This document shows, one piece after another, positions 36,201 to 50,687 of a stretch of 64,000 nucleotides of DNA. Numbering within the stretch: the first letter of the stretch is position 1; each line of letters opens with the position of its first letter. The stretch comes from Adineta vaga (Eukaryota > Rotifera): the NCBI GenBank assembly GCA_021613535.1, contig CP075494.1, positions 11,780,001-11,844,000 on the forward strand, in the 5' to 3' direction. Below the pieces are notes generated by a model. It did no database searches. It was given only the letters and a program-made list of their open reading frames with translations, and had not been told where the DNA came from. Both the position numbers and the translations under genes were made by a program.

Positions 36201-39200
36201 TTCGTTGAATCAAGATTTTCATTGTAGAATGCAATTGGTTCGATTTGATCGATAAGATACGATTGTTTATAATCAAATGACTGTATTGGAATTATTGATG
36301 TTAAGTTATCTGAATATTGAATATCGTTTCTATTAGGCAAATTGTCTGATAGAACTGTATCATCAATAGATTGTTCCCAAATACGATTATCAACATCACA
36401 GAAATGCATTGATTTCATTTGCTAGAAGAAAAAAATGAAATTGTTTTTCATATTTTATCTAGATATTCGTAAAGTGACTATGGTTCGGACTTACTTGACT
36501 TTGATCTGGTGATAATGGACGACTATTTATGGATGAAAGAGGTCTTGATCGTGGCGATGAAAATTCTGAACCAATCAATCCATGATCATCGTCACTCATA
36601 TGATACGGATAATTTTCATCGGAACTTCCCTTATTAATTTGATGTTCTTGTTCAAAAATATCATCACTATCAATACTTGATGCATATTGACTTGCTCTGG
36701 AACTTGGAATTGTTGAGAGAGAATGTGGTCGAAATTTAGCTAATTCTAAATACGTATCTTCAATTTGCATGACAGCCGGTAGATCTTCTTTATCAAAATC
36801 AATCGATATAGTCAATGGTTTTTCTTCAATTTCAAAAATAGATTCTAAATCATATTCTTCATTCATTGATTGTTGTTGTTGTTGTTGTTGTTGTGAAAAA
36901 TTAAAAACAAAATCTAATGGTTCTTTTATCATTGATGTCGGTGGTGGTGTTTGTGGTGGTAGTGGGGAGGGTGGAGAGAGTGGAGGTTCATTAAGAATTT
37001 GTTCACCTTCGAATGATTGTATACTTTCAAGATCTGATTGTATCGATGTTGAAATAACACGATCAGCAAATGGTTCCGAAATATCTGCACCTTGAAGCAG
37101 ACCAAGATTAGCTGAATTCGTTATCGATGATGATTGTTTCATCAATGATGTTATATCAAATGATTTCGATTTCGATTTAGTTATGGATTTTTTTTCAACA
37201 ATTGAAAAAATATCATTATGACTACGAGATTTTTCCATCATCGATTGATTCATAGTCGAATAAGAGTTGGATAGACCGATAATATGTCGAAGTTTATAAT
37301 CATCGAGATCACCATCATCCTTCTCACTAAATGTCACATCAAGTAATGATAACCACATTTGTTCTAAAGTTTCATGTGTAATATTTAAATGTGCATATGC
37401 ATCAAGTGTTGTTAACGAATAGGAACGTTGATTCACAATAATTTCATTAGTTTTCGAAAGTAAATTTGGACATGAACAAGATGAATGAAGTGTTTGAGGA
37501 GAATAATAAAATTCATCTTCATTATCATCAATTGTTTGAGTTTGATGAAGAATACGAAGTTGATGATCATCGGTTTCACTTGGCTTCTTCGTTTTCGTCG
37601 ACGATGGAACTTCTTGTAACCATTCACAACGGTACTGTTCAGCAAGATGAAGAGCAGCAGAACTACCGAAAGCTTTATAATACATTCCTGAAAATAAGAA
37701 ATACAATCAATTAATAGATGAGACGTTCTTATTCTCAATCATCGAGATATATATCTGCTACGAAGTATCAAACAGAGCACAGTTTTTCTTTTCAGATCAA
37801 ATTTCATTTTGTCACGAGTAGTTTATCGTTAACGAAATGTCTATTAGAAAAACATCGTGTTAAGTTTGATGCTCTGACTTTGCTCTTTATGATAAGAAAA
37901 AACTTTAATCTTTTTTGTCTATCGACAACATATTATTCTCTTTCTCATTGACTTGGTAAGATATGTGACTTTTAGTTCATGAATCGTCATTCGAGATTTC
38001 ACCTTAGTGAATCGTTTGTCATTAATGAATATTCTCGTTATTGAAATTCTCTCGAGATATTTCTCCTCCAATAATAAAAAAAACATACCAGTTTGTTTTT
38101 CTTTTGGTATTAAATGTTCCGATGAACTTGATGATACTGTTTGATGTACACTTTTTTCATCTTCTGTTAAATATAATTCATCATTTACATATATCGTTGT
38201 ATCATTGTTTTGCATTGTTTCATCGTCAATATAACTATCTGAATCGATTGCTAGAATGATTAAACAAAAGAAAAAGAAATCGTAATTATCATAATACAAA
38301 GAAGTCTGAATGACAAAGAAAAACGAAATCATCTCTTTTTTTTCTTCTTCTTATAGTTTAATGATAGTAAGAAAAAAGCCAGTCATATTAAGTGTGCGTT
38401 AACACGTACGTATATACCTTTTACTGTATTCTCTCATTATTTCGTGTGCCATAAGCGTGTTTCGCATCTCATTTTTAACATATTTGTATACGTATAAAGT
38501 CTATTTTAGACATGCTTGTCTTTCTTCAACACGTTCACATTTTCTATACTTCATTAGATGGTCAATGTATATAGACAGAGGAAAGGTGAGCGTGATGAGC
38601 TCTTATCGAAGGGCGAGAACACATCGAAGGATTAGTTAATAACCAATCAATATAAATTGAATGGGAGTGAGACAAACGGATGGACATTGTACATGTGTCT
38701 AATGACATATCAAGACATTTTACCAAAGCAATTCAAGGATAATTGAACTGAAAAATGCACGCATGACTAAGGATATCTATGATAATCTTTCCTTCTATTT
38801 CAATCTAGTTAACAATTTTTTTAGCTGTATCTTTAACCTTTGATCTATTCGATAAATTTCAAAAGAAATATATTTTACTTTTATCTTGAAATGTTGTAGA
38901 TGATACGATTCGTTCTTGTTCATCATCATTATCCGATATCTGTGGTCGATGGAAATTATCATCAGATAAATCCAGTGCTGAATCTTTCGAATAGAAATTT
39001 GATGAGAAAAATTGATTTGTTTTTGTTAAGTCATCATTCGATGATATCGTTGTAGTATCCATTTGTTGATCAAAAGGAAGAAATGAATCATCTTCAGAAT
39101 TTGGCAATGATGTCACGTCATCAGTATGTGTTGGAATGTGTTGTTTAGAAATTTGATTCGTGTTAAGTTCACTAAAATTCTCTTCATCATCATCTTCATC

Positions 39201-42200
39201 ATCGTCGTCGTCGTCGTTGTCGTCGTTCTGTTGTAGTCGTTCGTTATTCATCAGCTCTACAAATATAAAAATGAAAATACATTTACATCGGACAACTTAG
39301 ATGTGCGCATTTTCAAGTATTCTTTTCGGGAGGTCTAGTCATCTTTGTGTACTCGACTATTGTCTAAGTATTCGATATCATTATTAAACAAGACGAATAG
39401 GATTTTATGTCTGATTTTTGATTGAAAATAACAATGCAAATCTTAGCTTTACTCTTTTTCTCGTTTACTACATTGATTACGTCTTAAGATTGATTACTTA
39501 CATTGTCGAAATAGATGACCTCCTTCATGATTGAACAGTTCAAAGAATGTGTTAAAAAAAACGAAAGAAAAGGAAATGCGTATCGATGTGTGTACTCTTT
39601 TTTCTTTCTCTTCCTCGTTCGTTTGTTCGTTCGTTCTTTCTCACCTTGCTGTTCAAGAGCAATGACACATATATGTACATATGTCATTCATTTTCTATAT
39701 TGGTAATAATAATAAAAGCTCACCTTGATCATCATTTTCAATCGATGATGTGATTGATGATAATAATGATTCTGATCGTTTTGTAATGGAAAGAATTTCA
39801 TTTTGTTCATTTGTTATTGAAGGATTGATCTTTTCATAATTGCTATCGATAATATATGTATCAAAATCGACCTTTTCACTACTGAAACTTGAACTTGACA
39901 TGTCTAAAAGAAAAGAAATGAAGAAGAGAATACAAAAAAGAAAACGTGGTCAGAACTATTTCTATTGTTTATGCATTGAACTATCATTGCCATCAAAACC
40001 ATTTGTTCATTTTCTCTTCAACCTTCATCAATACATCTGTGTACGCCTTAGGATAGATTTCTCTTTGTCATTTATTGAAAAAAAAAATGCGGTCAAGTAG
40101 AAAAAAAGAAAAATATTGATTCTAATTTTATTGAAAAAAGAAGACTCTCTCTACTAATTATTTTTAAATTTCAACAAATGAATGAAGTTTCTTCGTGATA
40201 TGATTGATAGGCATATAGCGATAGGTAATGTCAAGTTATACATTTTGTTCTATTTACAATGTGACGTATAAAATTCTAAGGACGAACTGAAACGAAATCA
40301 GTTAGAAAGAAAAAGACAGCAACAACAACAACAACAACAATGATAATCATCGATCATAACGAGTTTCTCAAATAATTAGACTGATACCATCAAATCGACT
40401 CAATTATTACCGATTCTATACATACGAACATGCTTTTTTATGTATCGAATGAATCGTTCGTTATCGGGAAAGTTTCTCTCTGATAGAAACATATTTTTCT
40501 TCTCTAGTAGCTTTCACGACTATTATCACTCTTCGAATGTGAACACATGTGTAATGTGCACTTAACACCTCTTTTTCTTCCTATTCACTATCCTTCGGAT
40601 CATTCATACAATTTAAGTGAGAGTATTGTATTCATGAGAATTTGATGTAGTGATTGAAGAGTCTTTCAATTGGAATGCGTCAGATGGAATTCCGGATGTT
40701 TTCTTCTTGTTCGATGAACAAAAAAGAAAAGTACTTTGAAAGAAATTTTCGTTAGTGTTCATAATTAGGTGGTGTTACTAAAGCGAAAGATAAGTGTGAA
40801 AAGGTTTCGTACTGAGTTACATTTGATCTGCCATAACGAAGCAGAACACTAGCATCAAGGTCTAATGTTATAACTAAATAATATTTAGATGAATATCCTC
40901 CCACATTGATCATATGCATGAATCAAGATTTTTTGTTTCTTGATTAGTAAAATACTCGCGTCTTCGTATTGTTATATTTTGAGCAACTCTAGGTAAGCAT
41001 TAACTATCTAATTTGCTTAGAGCTATTACTAACCATAGCTTTGAAGAGAAGAATGATCTGATTCAAGACTAGCGCGCTCCATTGCTTGATTTTCCTGGAC
41101 ACACTCAGGACCCATCAGTACCATTGTGTTTCATATTGTAACAATGCTCAGGGTTATTCTACGTCTGGTGTCCTCGAGACTCGAATACAATACCTTGATA
41201 GAAGACGTCAAATAACTTTATTACTCAGTCGAAAGGGACGGCACAATTTTACTAGAGGCCAAATAAAGACTATTGGAAAAACAATCAAGAAAATAAATTC
41301 AAACGAAAACGAATATTAATTTATATACATTTTTTCGATTTCAGTTATCGATATATATATATATACATATGTGTACGCGTTTTTTTATCATTAGAGAAGT
41401 ACAAATTGGAAAAAAAAGTATACATACCATTAAAACTATGCTCATCTTCATCTTCGTTATTATTCGATGGTGATGATGATTGTGTTTGACAAAGTTCGAC
41501 ACTTTCAGTTCTTGATAGATTTTGATTTTCGAGAACAGTTATCATTTGAGATGATGAAGATGTATTAATTGTACTTTGTGAACCATGAATTGAAACATCT
41601 GATGATGATCGACTTGATGAAATTGTTTCAACGGGATGTTGATCTGCTTCAGAAAGAAATGTATTAAATGCACGATTGATCCATTCACCAAATGATGGCA
41701 ATTTAAATTCAAATTCAGGAGGAATCGATGATGGAACAGAATTTGCTGGTGGTGGTGGTGGTGGTGATGGCTCAGAAGTGATCAAATATTCATTGAAATC
41801 ATCTTTTCGAGCATCATCATCTTCTTCATCAGTAATACTTTCAAGTTCGTAACCGCGATAGTATTCTTTTTCGGGTGTTAATTCACTTTTTGCAGTAAAA
41901 TAAGTATCTTGTTCAGTCGTAAGAAGGGATGTAAACAATTCACTGTTCTCTGCGCCCAATCGATTTATAGATGTTTGAAAATCAATATTCACTAATGAGT
42001 CTTCGGATAAAGTTAAATTATCATTCTGGTTTGTCATTTCTTCAGATGGCTGTTCATCGATAAGAGTAGTAGGATTTGATTGATAAACTTTCTCTTCACT
42101 ATCTATATCAACACCTGTATTAGTAATCCATAGAGATGATCTTTTTAGATCCATTTCATTTGCAGCTGTTAGATGTGTGTAAGATTTCCCATGAGCGTTA

Positions 42201-45200
42201 TCAATGTTTGTACCTGAGTGATCAATAATTTCGGAATAATGTGAATTGAGTTCATCGACATCTTCATCTGTACTTGCGTAGGATATTTGCTTTGGTTTCG
42301 ATATCATTACATGATTTGTTAACAAAGGACTGTTTTGTTGGGATTGAATCACAGTATGTGATATATAGTTAATATCTGAATGAACTACCGAATGATTTAA
42401 TTCATGAACATCATCTGGCTTAGAATCACTCTTCGTCACATTATTCTCTGATACTAAGAAAAAAAGAGAAGAAAGAAAATGATCTCTTATTCAACATTGT
42501 ATTCATTATAAGATATAATACCTTGATGAATTTGATTTTGTTCATTTGTAATACATTTTTGATGAAGTATGGGTGGTGCTGAAAGATTTTTTTCATCACT
42601 GGATGAGCCACTATCCGTATTACTATCTGATCCATATTGTGTATGATATCTTCTTAATAATTGTTGATATTTATGTAGACGATCATCACTTTGTGATTTG
42701 ACAATAGAATATCGAAGATGTTTTCCATTCCCTTCAATATTCCATTCAATATTCTTTGTATTATTCAATAATGATGGTTGAGAACGTTTTGTAGTTGTGA
42801 TAGAAATAATATGTCCATAGAAATTTGTTGTAGTATTATTTTGTTGCACTTCTGATGGCGAAGAGACAATATGAAATGCTGATCCTGTCGAATTAAGACA
42901 TGACGATGTGAGAATTGACTCTGGTGATGGATCAAAATTCTGCCAACAATCGATCTGACCACATTGTAAGGTGATATTTTTGGATGCAATTGGTATCGAT
43001 GAATTCTTTTGATTGATTATTGGTTGAACTTGTTCAATTGAATAACGTGGATAAGTGTTTTTGTCATCTTCATCCTTATTCAATGATGTACTTTTCCAAA
43101 CACACGTGATCGTTTTGGTTAAACCAAATGAATTAGTTGGATGTATTTTGTTTGTTAATTGAATGAGATAGAGTGATGGTGCTGGAGTTGAATGATTTGA
43201 TTGATCAACTGTAGATACATATGTCGAATGTGGACGAAGTGGACGATCTTGTTTTGGTTCTGATAGGGAATCATCGGAGAGAGAAGAGAGAACTTGAGTT
43301 GGTGATGAGACTCGATATGAACGAGATTTTCTACGTAGAGGAACTGCTGAAGTCGATGATGAAGACGAGGACGACGAAGTAGAATTGGTGACAGATATGT
43401 CATGAGACGATGATCCAGATTTTGAAGGACGACCTGGACAAGAAAAGAAATAACAAGTCAAGATATATGTATGATGCAAAGAAGATATTGAAATGCATTT
43501 TCTAGGTAACTGTCATCATCTGAAGTGTTTTTACAAAACACACACACACAGATTTCAATTGTTTAATTGTCAAATCGAATCCGTCATCAGTATGATTCTA
43601 TTATTGATTGAATTATAATCGAAAACACTTGAAACATAGTTTCTATCATCTTTATTTTGATGCAGTGACTGACAGTCGATGCAAACATAAATAATAAGGA
43701 TTTGATACATTGAATATTCAATGGCGTTCATTTCTTTAAGTACGAAAAAGTATCATAAGAACTAATGTTGACTTCAGGATATAACTGACTTCTATCTATC
43801 TTCATCCTACTATCTAAATACAACAACAACAACAACCTTTAACAAATAAATTATATCTCTTTCGGTTGTTTTGATATGTATATCTGATAATAAAGCATTG
43901 ACTTACCACGAAGAACAAGTTTTGTTTTATTGAAAAATGTACCAATTGAAGGAAACATAGATAAATATCTTAAATCGATATTATTCGAATGAAATCTTTC
44001 GATATACTTAAATCAAATTAGAACAATAAAAATATTTCGATCGATTAAGTCGTATCGTACAAAATATAATACATAATGGTAATAGTATTCATTTATTGTC
44101 GACACCGCCTCCTTAGTAATGACATTAAGAGAAGAAAAAAAGAGAGAAAACGACTTGATTATTGTTCATCGTCTATTTCTTTTTATTCTCTCATTCTCTT
44201 TCGTTGGTCATCAAGAGACAGAGACTTATGTCCACAAACGTGTACTTATGATTACTAATTATAAATAGTAGTCTTTTTTTTATCCATCTCTCTCTCTCTC
44301 TCTCCCTTCATGATTAACTATAATGAAAAGAAAAGAAAAGAAAAGAAGTCAATCTCCTTAGATTTGTTAGATTGACTTTGGTCATGAATAATTCTAATTC
44401 TCTAATGAAAAATTCTACATGTATATTATTGATCACCTGGATCAATCTATGCATGCAAAATAACCAATGATCTGCAAATAATAATGGTTTTTACCTTCTG
44501 TCATCCTTTCTATTGTTCTACTTTGATCAAATTTCACTACCGTGTGGACGACAAACAAAATCTGTCTGACCGAAAACAACTAAACATTGATAGAGTTCTC
44601 AATTTTCTCATTTTACAATGATTTTTTCATATGTAAATATGTTGATGATGAAATAAGTACAACAAAAAGAAAAAGAAAAGAAAATATCCGATCAACTTGC
44701 ATATGAAATATATGTATATTTCTTTCTTTCTTCAACGTAATCATAAATGAATTTCTGCCGTAGTGATTTGTTTGATAATAATCGTTAAAATATTCAAAGA
44801 TTATTCTATCGAAAGAATCTGTATATCGATTGTAACATTCATTGTCGTTCTGTAATTATTCATCTACTACCGTCTACGTATTGATTATATTGTTAAACAA
44901 TAGGTAAAAGAATTCCTATTGAACATTTCGGTAGAATACCTTCTTTTTTTTTATACATGATAATACTGTCGATAGACATGATCAAAATTTCAATCTACTT
45001 ATACTAATATCAATGATAGAATTAGTATGATTTGGATTTCTCTTAATGAAAGAAAAAAAAGTAATTTGAGAAGAAATTTTTCTTTGGTTTTTTTTTTGTT
45101 ATTGATGAAGTATATTTGTATATGTCATTACTAATCCATACTTCACTAACATCGCAAATAGAAGAATCATTTACTTATAAACAAAACAAGCTATTCTATA

Positions 45201-47198
45201 CCTTCTCTATGTCGATAACGTCGTTGTCGTTTGTCCGTTGTTGTTGTTGCTGCTGCTGCTGGTGATGATGATGACGAATTATTATGTCTATAACGTCGTT
45301 TTTTCTTCATTCCCATGAGATTATTTAATTGATTGTTTTCATTATCAGACATTGTCAACGGTATTTGACATGTATCATCATTTAAACTAGAAAAAACAAA
45401 ACATTAAATTAAATCAAATGATTAAAAAGAAAAAGTAGCTTCTTCTTGTTCTTCTTCTTTCTATTCCTTCTCTTTGACATCTGTTCGATTATTAATAACA
45501 AATGTTTTTTCCATATCAATTTAGAAGAAAGTTTAAATTACCTGTTGATATGAACATATTCAAACGAAAAAGAAGAATAAGTAAAAAAAAGAATCTAGGA
45601 GAATAAAGTGAAAATTCTTTTTCACTTTAACAACAGAGCAGCATTTTTTTCAAGTGTTCAAAGTAATGTTAACCTTGTGGAATACGAATAGTAACTACTT
45701 CTATACACATATGTATGTGAAGAGGAAAAAAATGGATTTAGCTTATTTACTAATAGTTATTAGAATGTATTAATATAAACTGAATGAGATTGAACAAAAA
45801 GTTTTCGCTTCTCTTTGCTTTTGCATAACTAACGTGTGGATTTTTTTCTCTCTCTCTCTCTCTCTCCCTCTCTTTTTCTGTGTATCAACGAAGAAGAAGA
45901 AGAAGAAGCCGTGGAAGAGAAGCGTGCATATAAAATTATTTATTTTAAAGTTCTCTTCATTTCACAGACAACTTGTGAATTGAAATACAAGATCGTAAGT
46001 TTATCTTTGCTTCGATTTCTCTCTAATCGAAGAGAAAATCCTTGAAGTAATACACCTTTTCTATAATCAATGTTAGCAAAAAAAACGTTTATATTGTGAC
46101 AAGTGAGGTTGTTTGTTCTCAATTGAGACTCTCGTCTTCTCCTTCCTTTGAATAATTGTATCGATAAAATTTTCCAGAAGTTCTTTTTTGTTTATTTTAA
46201 AAATATAAATAAAAAAAAACTGAAAGATGTTTCGAACGTTGAGTCTGTCGATAATTATCTTTGAATATAAAGAAATCAAAATACACGCATTCATTGTTAT
46301 GATTTTCAACATTCTCAGACTGAACTTTAACGTGTTATTACTACGCGTAAGTGTGAAGATTTCAAGAAAAGCAAGGTTATAGACAGAGAAAAAGTATGCC
46401 TTTTGAATTGATTTTATGATGGAATTAACGGAGAGTTGTCTATCATAAAAATAGGTGTCTATTGTATGAGATTCAATTCTTCTTTTTTTTCTAAAATTTT
46501 AAACGAACGTGGTGATATGAAATCCTTGTGCTGTTTTTGATTATAAATGAAACCTTTGTGTATTCATTCAACGAGTTTCTATGTTCTCATCAAATATCGA
46601 AATAGAAAATTTTTGTTATCGATTACCTATCTATTTCATATTGAGTATCGATGGTCACTGCTGGTGATGATGATGATGAATTGTGCTTTAAAATTAATCG
46701 TGGAATTTTACTTTTCTGATTTAATAAATGAGTTTTTGTTATTGATGATGATGAAGATGAATATTCACTTGTCGATGTTGAAATTCTCACAGGTATTTTT
46801 GATTTGAAACGTTTTGATTTATTTGAACTTTCAGGAGATTTGATTGTATTTATTAATAAAATTGATGAATCATGTGAAATAGCACGTCGTTTATTTATCA
46901 TTGATTGTTTAATTCTTGGTTCGACTTGTTCATGATGATGATGATGACGAAAATTTGAACATGTTGGGTCATGTTTATGTTGGGGCATGGAATAGGATGA
47001 TGAATTAGGTAAATCTTTTAATGATTCACATTTACATGTTGCGCAACGTGGGCACGGAGGAAGAATAATGCGCTCGTAACCTTGTAATAATGGATCACGC
47101 CAATCTCGTAATGATTCAGCAAAAACTAAGTGTTCATTGGAAGGCGTGGCACGAATATTAAATAATCCATGTTCAGGATTCGTTCCTGATTCAGCCAT
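33258..47198 (-). CDS. Large disordered protein (~2,450 aa) with conserved C-terminal helical region
   Basis: I do not recognise this gene. Twelve exons chain in phase: 47198-46627, 45386-45202, [small exon near 44000-43907], 43433-42522, 42453-41428, 39903-39724, 39256-38879, 38250-38089, 37687-36495, 36421-35513, 35452-34492, 34419-33753 and 33450-33258. The junction into the small exon near 44 kb does not keep phase as read, so another mini-exon or a different acceptor is likely there. The N-terminus has a Cys cluster (PPCPRCATCKCE). The middle is Ser/Asp/Glu-rich. Three stretches look ordered: YYKAFGSSAALHLAEQY, HILDLLSL---W-ELTEAKLNYIIGETDALL, and a C-terminal coiled coil from DMAELTRQHLVVYRERLEA to ARANMAASRLESYSGL. 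No signal peptide or membrane helix. The shape suggests a cytoskeletal or centrosomal scaffold, which is inference only. Confidence 0.7.
39904..41427 (-). other. Long (1.5 kb) intron of the large gene
   Basis: It is 20-30 times longer than typical introns here. It holds a (CAA)n run at about 40318-40340, and its 5' third (about 40740-41300) is less repetitive than the surrounding intron, with an unexplained plus-strand frame at 41086-41319. I could not assign that piece to a transposon. Confidence 0.5.
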
Positions 47199-50100
47199 GG
47201 AATTGAAATTCAATTGATCTTAATCTGTTTAATACTCGCCGTTCGACACCCTGAAATAGGTTTATGTATAAAGAAGACGATGCATTGTTAAAATTTAAAA
47301 AGGTGTGCGTATATATGTGTGAATGTGTAGAGAAAGAACAAAATCAAAAGCAATTGATTTCATTCCAAAAGATGAAAGAGAACATAAAATACGTTCAATT
47401 GTTATCTATCTTTCGTACTTATGTCTTCAGGGTTGAATTGAACTTTTGCCAGTCATATTCTATCGTTAGTAGCGTAGTTATTATAACAGTTATTCTTTCT
47501 TTTTCTTTCTCTCGCTCTTTTCTACTGTCCTTTATATATGTATAGATCCGATCTTTCGACAGGTGTAGCACGCACAATATAACATAATACAGATCTCATG
47601 TTCATCTATCCTCTTTAAGATGAAAAGAAAAAAATTTCTTGTCTAATATTCTATGAGAAGAGAAGTGAATATATAAACAGATCTAGCATGATTTCAAAGA
47701 CCAATCTCTTAATGAATAGGAAAAGAAAGACAGAATAAACTCGTTGATACGCTCAATATTCACGCATATGATGAGTTACTTTATTTTGTCTTGAAATTAG
47801 ACACAATAGAGAAATGATGAAATTAAAATACAAATTAATCAAAAAGCATGTCTTTCTTATTAGTCTAGCCTACCGATTCACATCCGTCGTGGGCTGACTA
47901 TTTAATGTTTCTAGAATAAACGATTTCCGTGAAAATGTCTACTAAGATGCGATCGAGCCAATTGAACTCAATCGATCTATCATCTCAGAGACATATACAT
48001 GATCAAAAAAGAAAATGAAACAATAGAAGAAGTAGGAAAAAAACGACAATGTTGATGGTATTGTTAGTTTTTTTCTCTCTTCTCCTTCATCAGTTACTAA
48101 TGATCGAATATTCTCTTGAGAATCAACAATGACATTATTAGGTTTCTCTCACCTTCTTCTTTCTTTCTTTCTTTTTTTGTTTGATTCAATTGCAAATCAA
48201 TAAAATCGAAAATTTGTAGCAAATAGATTCTGATTTAATTTCATTTCTCACTTGAAAAAAGTTGGAGAAAAGAATGAATCATAACAAAATTCTTCCTTTC
48301 TTCTTCATATACTTCGATGCTTACGCGTCAAGTGCTCGAAGAAAAACAATAAGTGGCACTGATACGGTAAACTTCAATAAAGACCGATGGACAATGGAAA
48401 AGACAACAAGAGAAGAAAAAAAAAAGAGGACAATCGATATAATTCTTACGTCATGTACTCGAGCATATTTTTCTTTGCATCTATTACAAAAGATGATTTA
48501 TTAAACTATATATATATATCATTGTTTATATTATTACTCAACAATGCGCGATTCAGATTTTAATCAAAGAGAAAAAACACTGGAATAAAAAGTGCGAAAA
48601 AAAAGAATCAGAAACAGAGTGTCAAAATATAAACAGAACAAATGTATGGTAAAGAATTTACTAATTAATCAGCAGCGAGTATTCTTTTCCTCCTTTTTTT
48701 TCTTTCATGCCTAAGACGTATACACCGTCGATAGAAAAGGATGAATGAGCAGCAATAGTTATAATCACTAGCAGAAAAAGAGGAGAAGAAAAAAAAACGT
48801 GTGTTATGTGAAAAAGATTTTTCTTCTTTTTTTCTTTTCAAACAATAGTAGTACCACCTGATCAATATTAGTTTGATGATGTGAGCAGTGCACATAGTGA
48901 ACATATTGTATGGCTTGATAGATCTAACATGTCATAATGAAAAGAATTATGTTTTTTTTAAAGTGAAGTGAAGTTAGTTCCGTACATGCATATGCATATA
49001 TGTATATTAATCATATGAAAGTCAGAAGTACATTTTTCATATCGATGTTAGAATTCAAGTACTTTACTATCGTTTTCATTCTAATAGTGATAAAGATACC
49101 TTGTACTTAATCATATTAGTTGAATATGACATATACCTCGATGAATATATTTGACAAAGGTCAGGAATGATTGTGCATATATAAGATTATTATTATTATT
49201 ATTATTACGAAGCTTAGTCTTAGAAAAAGGTGTCACTTGGTGTGTCGATAATCGAGTATATACATCTTTGTACATGTATATGTAACATTTATTATTACGC
49301 TTTTCTTTTAATACATGTATATATTTGTATGTCAACGGATGAAAATGTAAATCGAGGAGAAAAGAAGTAAACTACATTACAGCTTTGTTGTAATCAAAGT
49401 TAGGTTTCATTATCGAAGTATAACCTTGATAGGAAAAATTATAAATGGATAAACGATATTTTTTTTTGATCAGATCATGTCTGGATATGAATGGTAAATA
49501 GTCCATTTACTCAGCTGATTTATGTGATTGTAGGAGAAGGTCTTACGGTAAAAAGGAAATCATAGTACGCATTAAAATTCGAGCGAGTTCCGGATTTAAT
49601 GATTTATCTGTGACAGTAATATGTTTTCATTTATAATTTGATGTCGAATTGTCCCCGAGTACTAGGTCATAACCGGAACGGAACTGGCTCGACGAAGCAC
49701 ATAATAGTATCAATTCAATGTCTTTTCTTTCGAAACTTTTCATTATACAGGAATTATTCAATATGTTGACCGCTGTATAGTTTTATTGATTGATGGCAAT
49801 ACGTCTTTTTTTTGTAACGATGAAGTTATATTTATTGATACAAAATCAATAATAATACAATAAGTAGACTTATCAAATGACATCTGTCATACATCTAGAT
49901 AACCTATTCAATGTTATGAGTAATATTTACGTCAATTCAAGGAAGTATTCGTCGCTTTTTACGTAACAAATTGATTTCATATTTTGTGAAATTTTACGAC
50001 TTATGTAGAGTGAATAAAACTTTTGAACTTTGAGAAAGAACAGTTCTTTCTAATCATTGATGGTTATAATTTCAACGTTTGTTATGATATCGTATATTTG

Positions 50101-50687
50101 AATAGAACAAGCTGCTTCTGTTTAATTTTATTATTATCTATCATAATTTACGAACCCCGCATGTATCTAAACTGCTGCGAGCATTAGAAAATATATATAT
50201 ATTAAAATATACGAAAACTCTTATTTCAATACAATCATGTTGCAAGTTTGTCTAATTCTTAATGTATTTAACTAAATCAATACTTTAACTTCTGTTGGCT
50301 TTCGATCATTCAATAATACAAAACAACTAAGAGACAGACAGAGTCCAATTTTAATGAAACTTAGACCGTTAAATAGACAAAATACATTTTTTGTGGATTA
50401 TTTCGATAAATATGGGCAAAAATGACATTTATTTGGATTCTACCCACTTAAAATGTTGATTATGAATGCTTGTATTGATCTGTCTTGTTTTTACGGCTAA
50501 GCAATTTAACAATAAAAATCAACGAGAAAAGGCATCTAGAAAAGTAATAATTACTTATAAAAGAAATTATGTTTACTTATTTTTCTTTTAGTGAGTCATG
50601 CATGCGTTGTAACTTAAATGAATCGCATTCATATAAGTCGTCAGTAAAGTCAGTTATAACCAAAAAAAACAAGGTAGTGTCAGAAGC
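47199..50687. other. 3.5-kb intergenic region, divergent promoters
   Basis: It separates the large minus-strand gene from the plus-strand ART-TPR copy 3. It is AT-rich with A/T homopolymers, a (TTA)n run at about 49185-49206 and TA runs. I found no gene. A slightly GC-richer patch at about 49560-49700 is unexplained. Confidence 0.4.
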
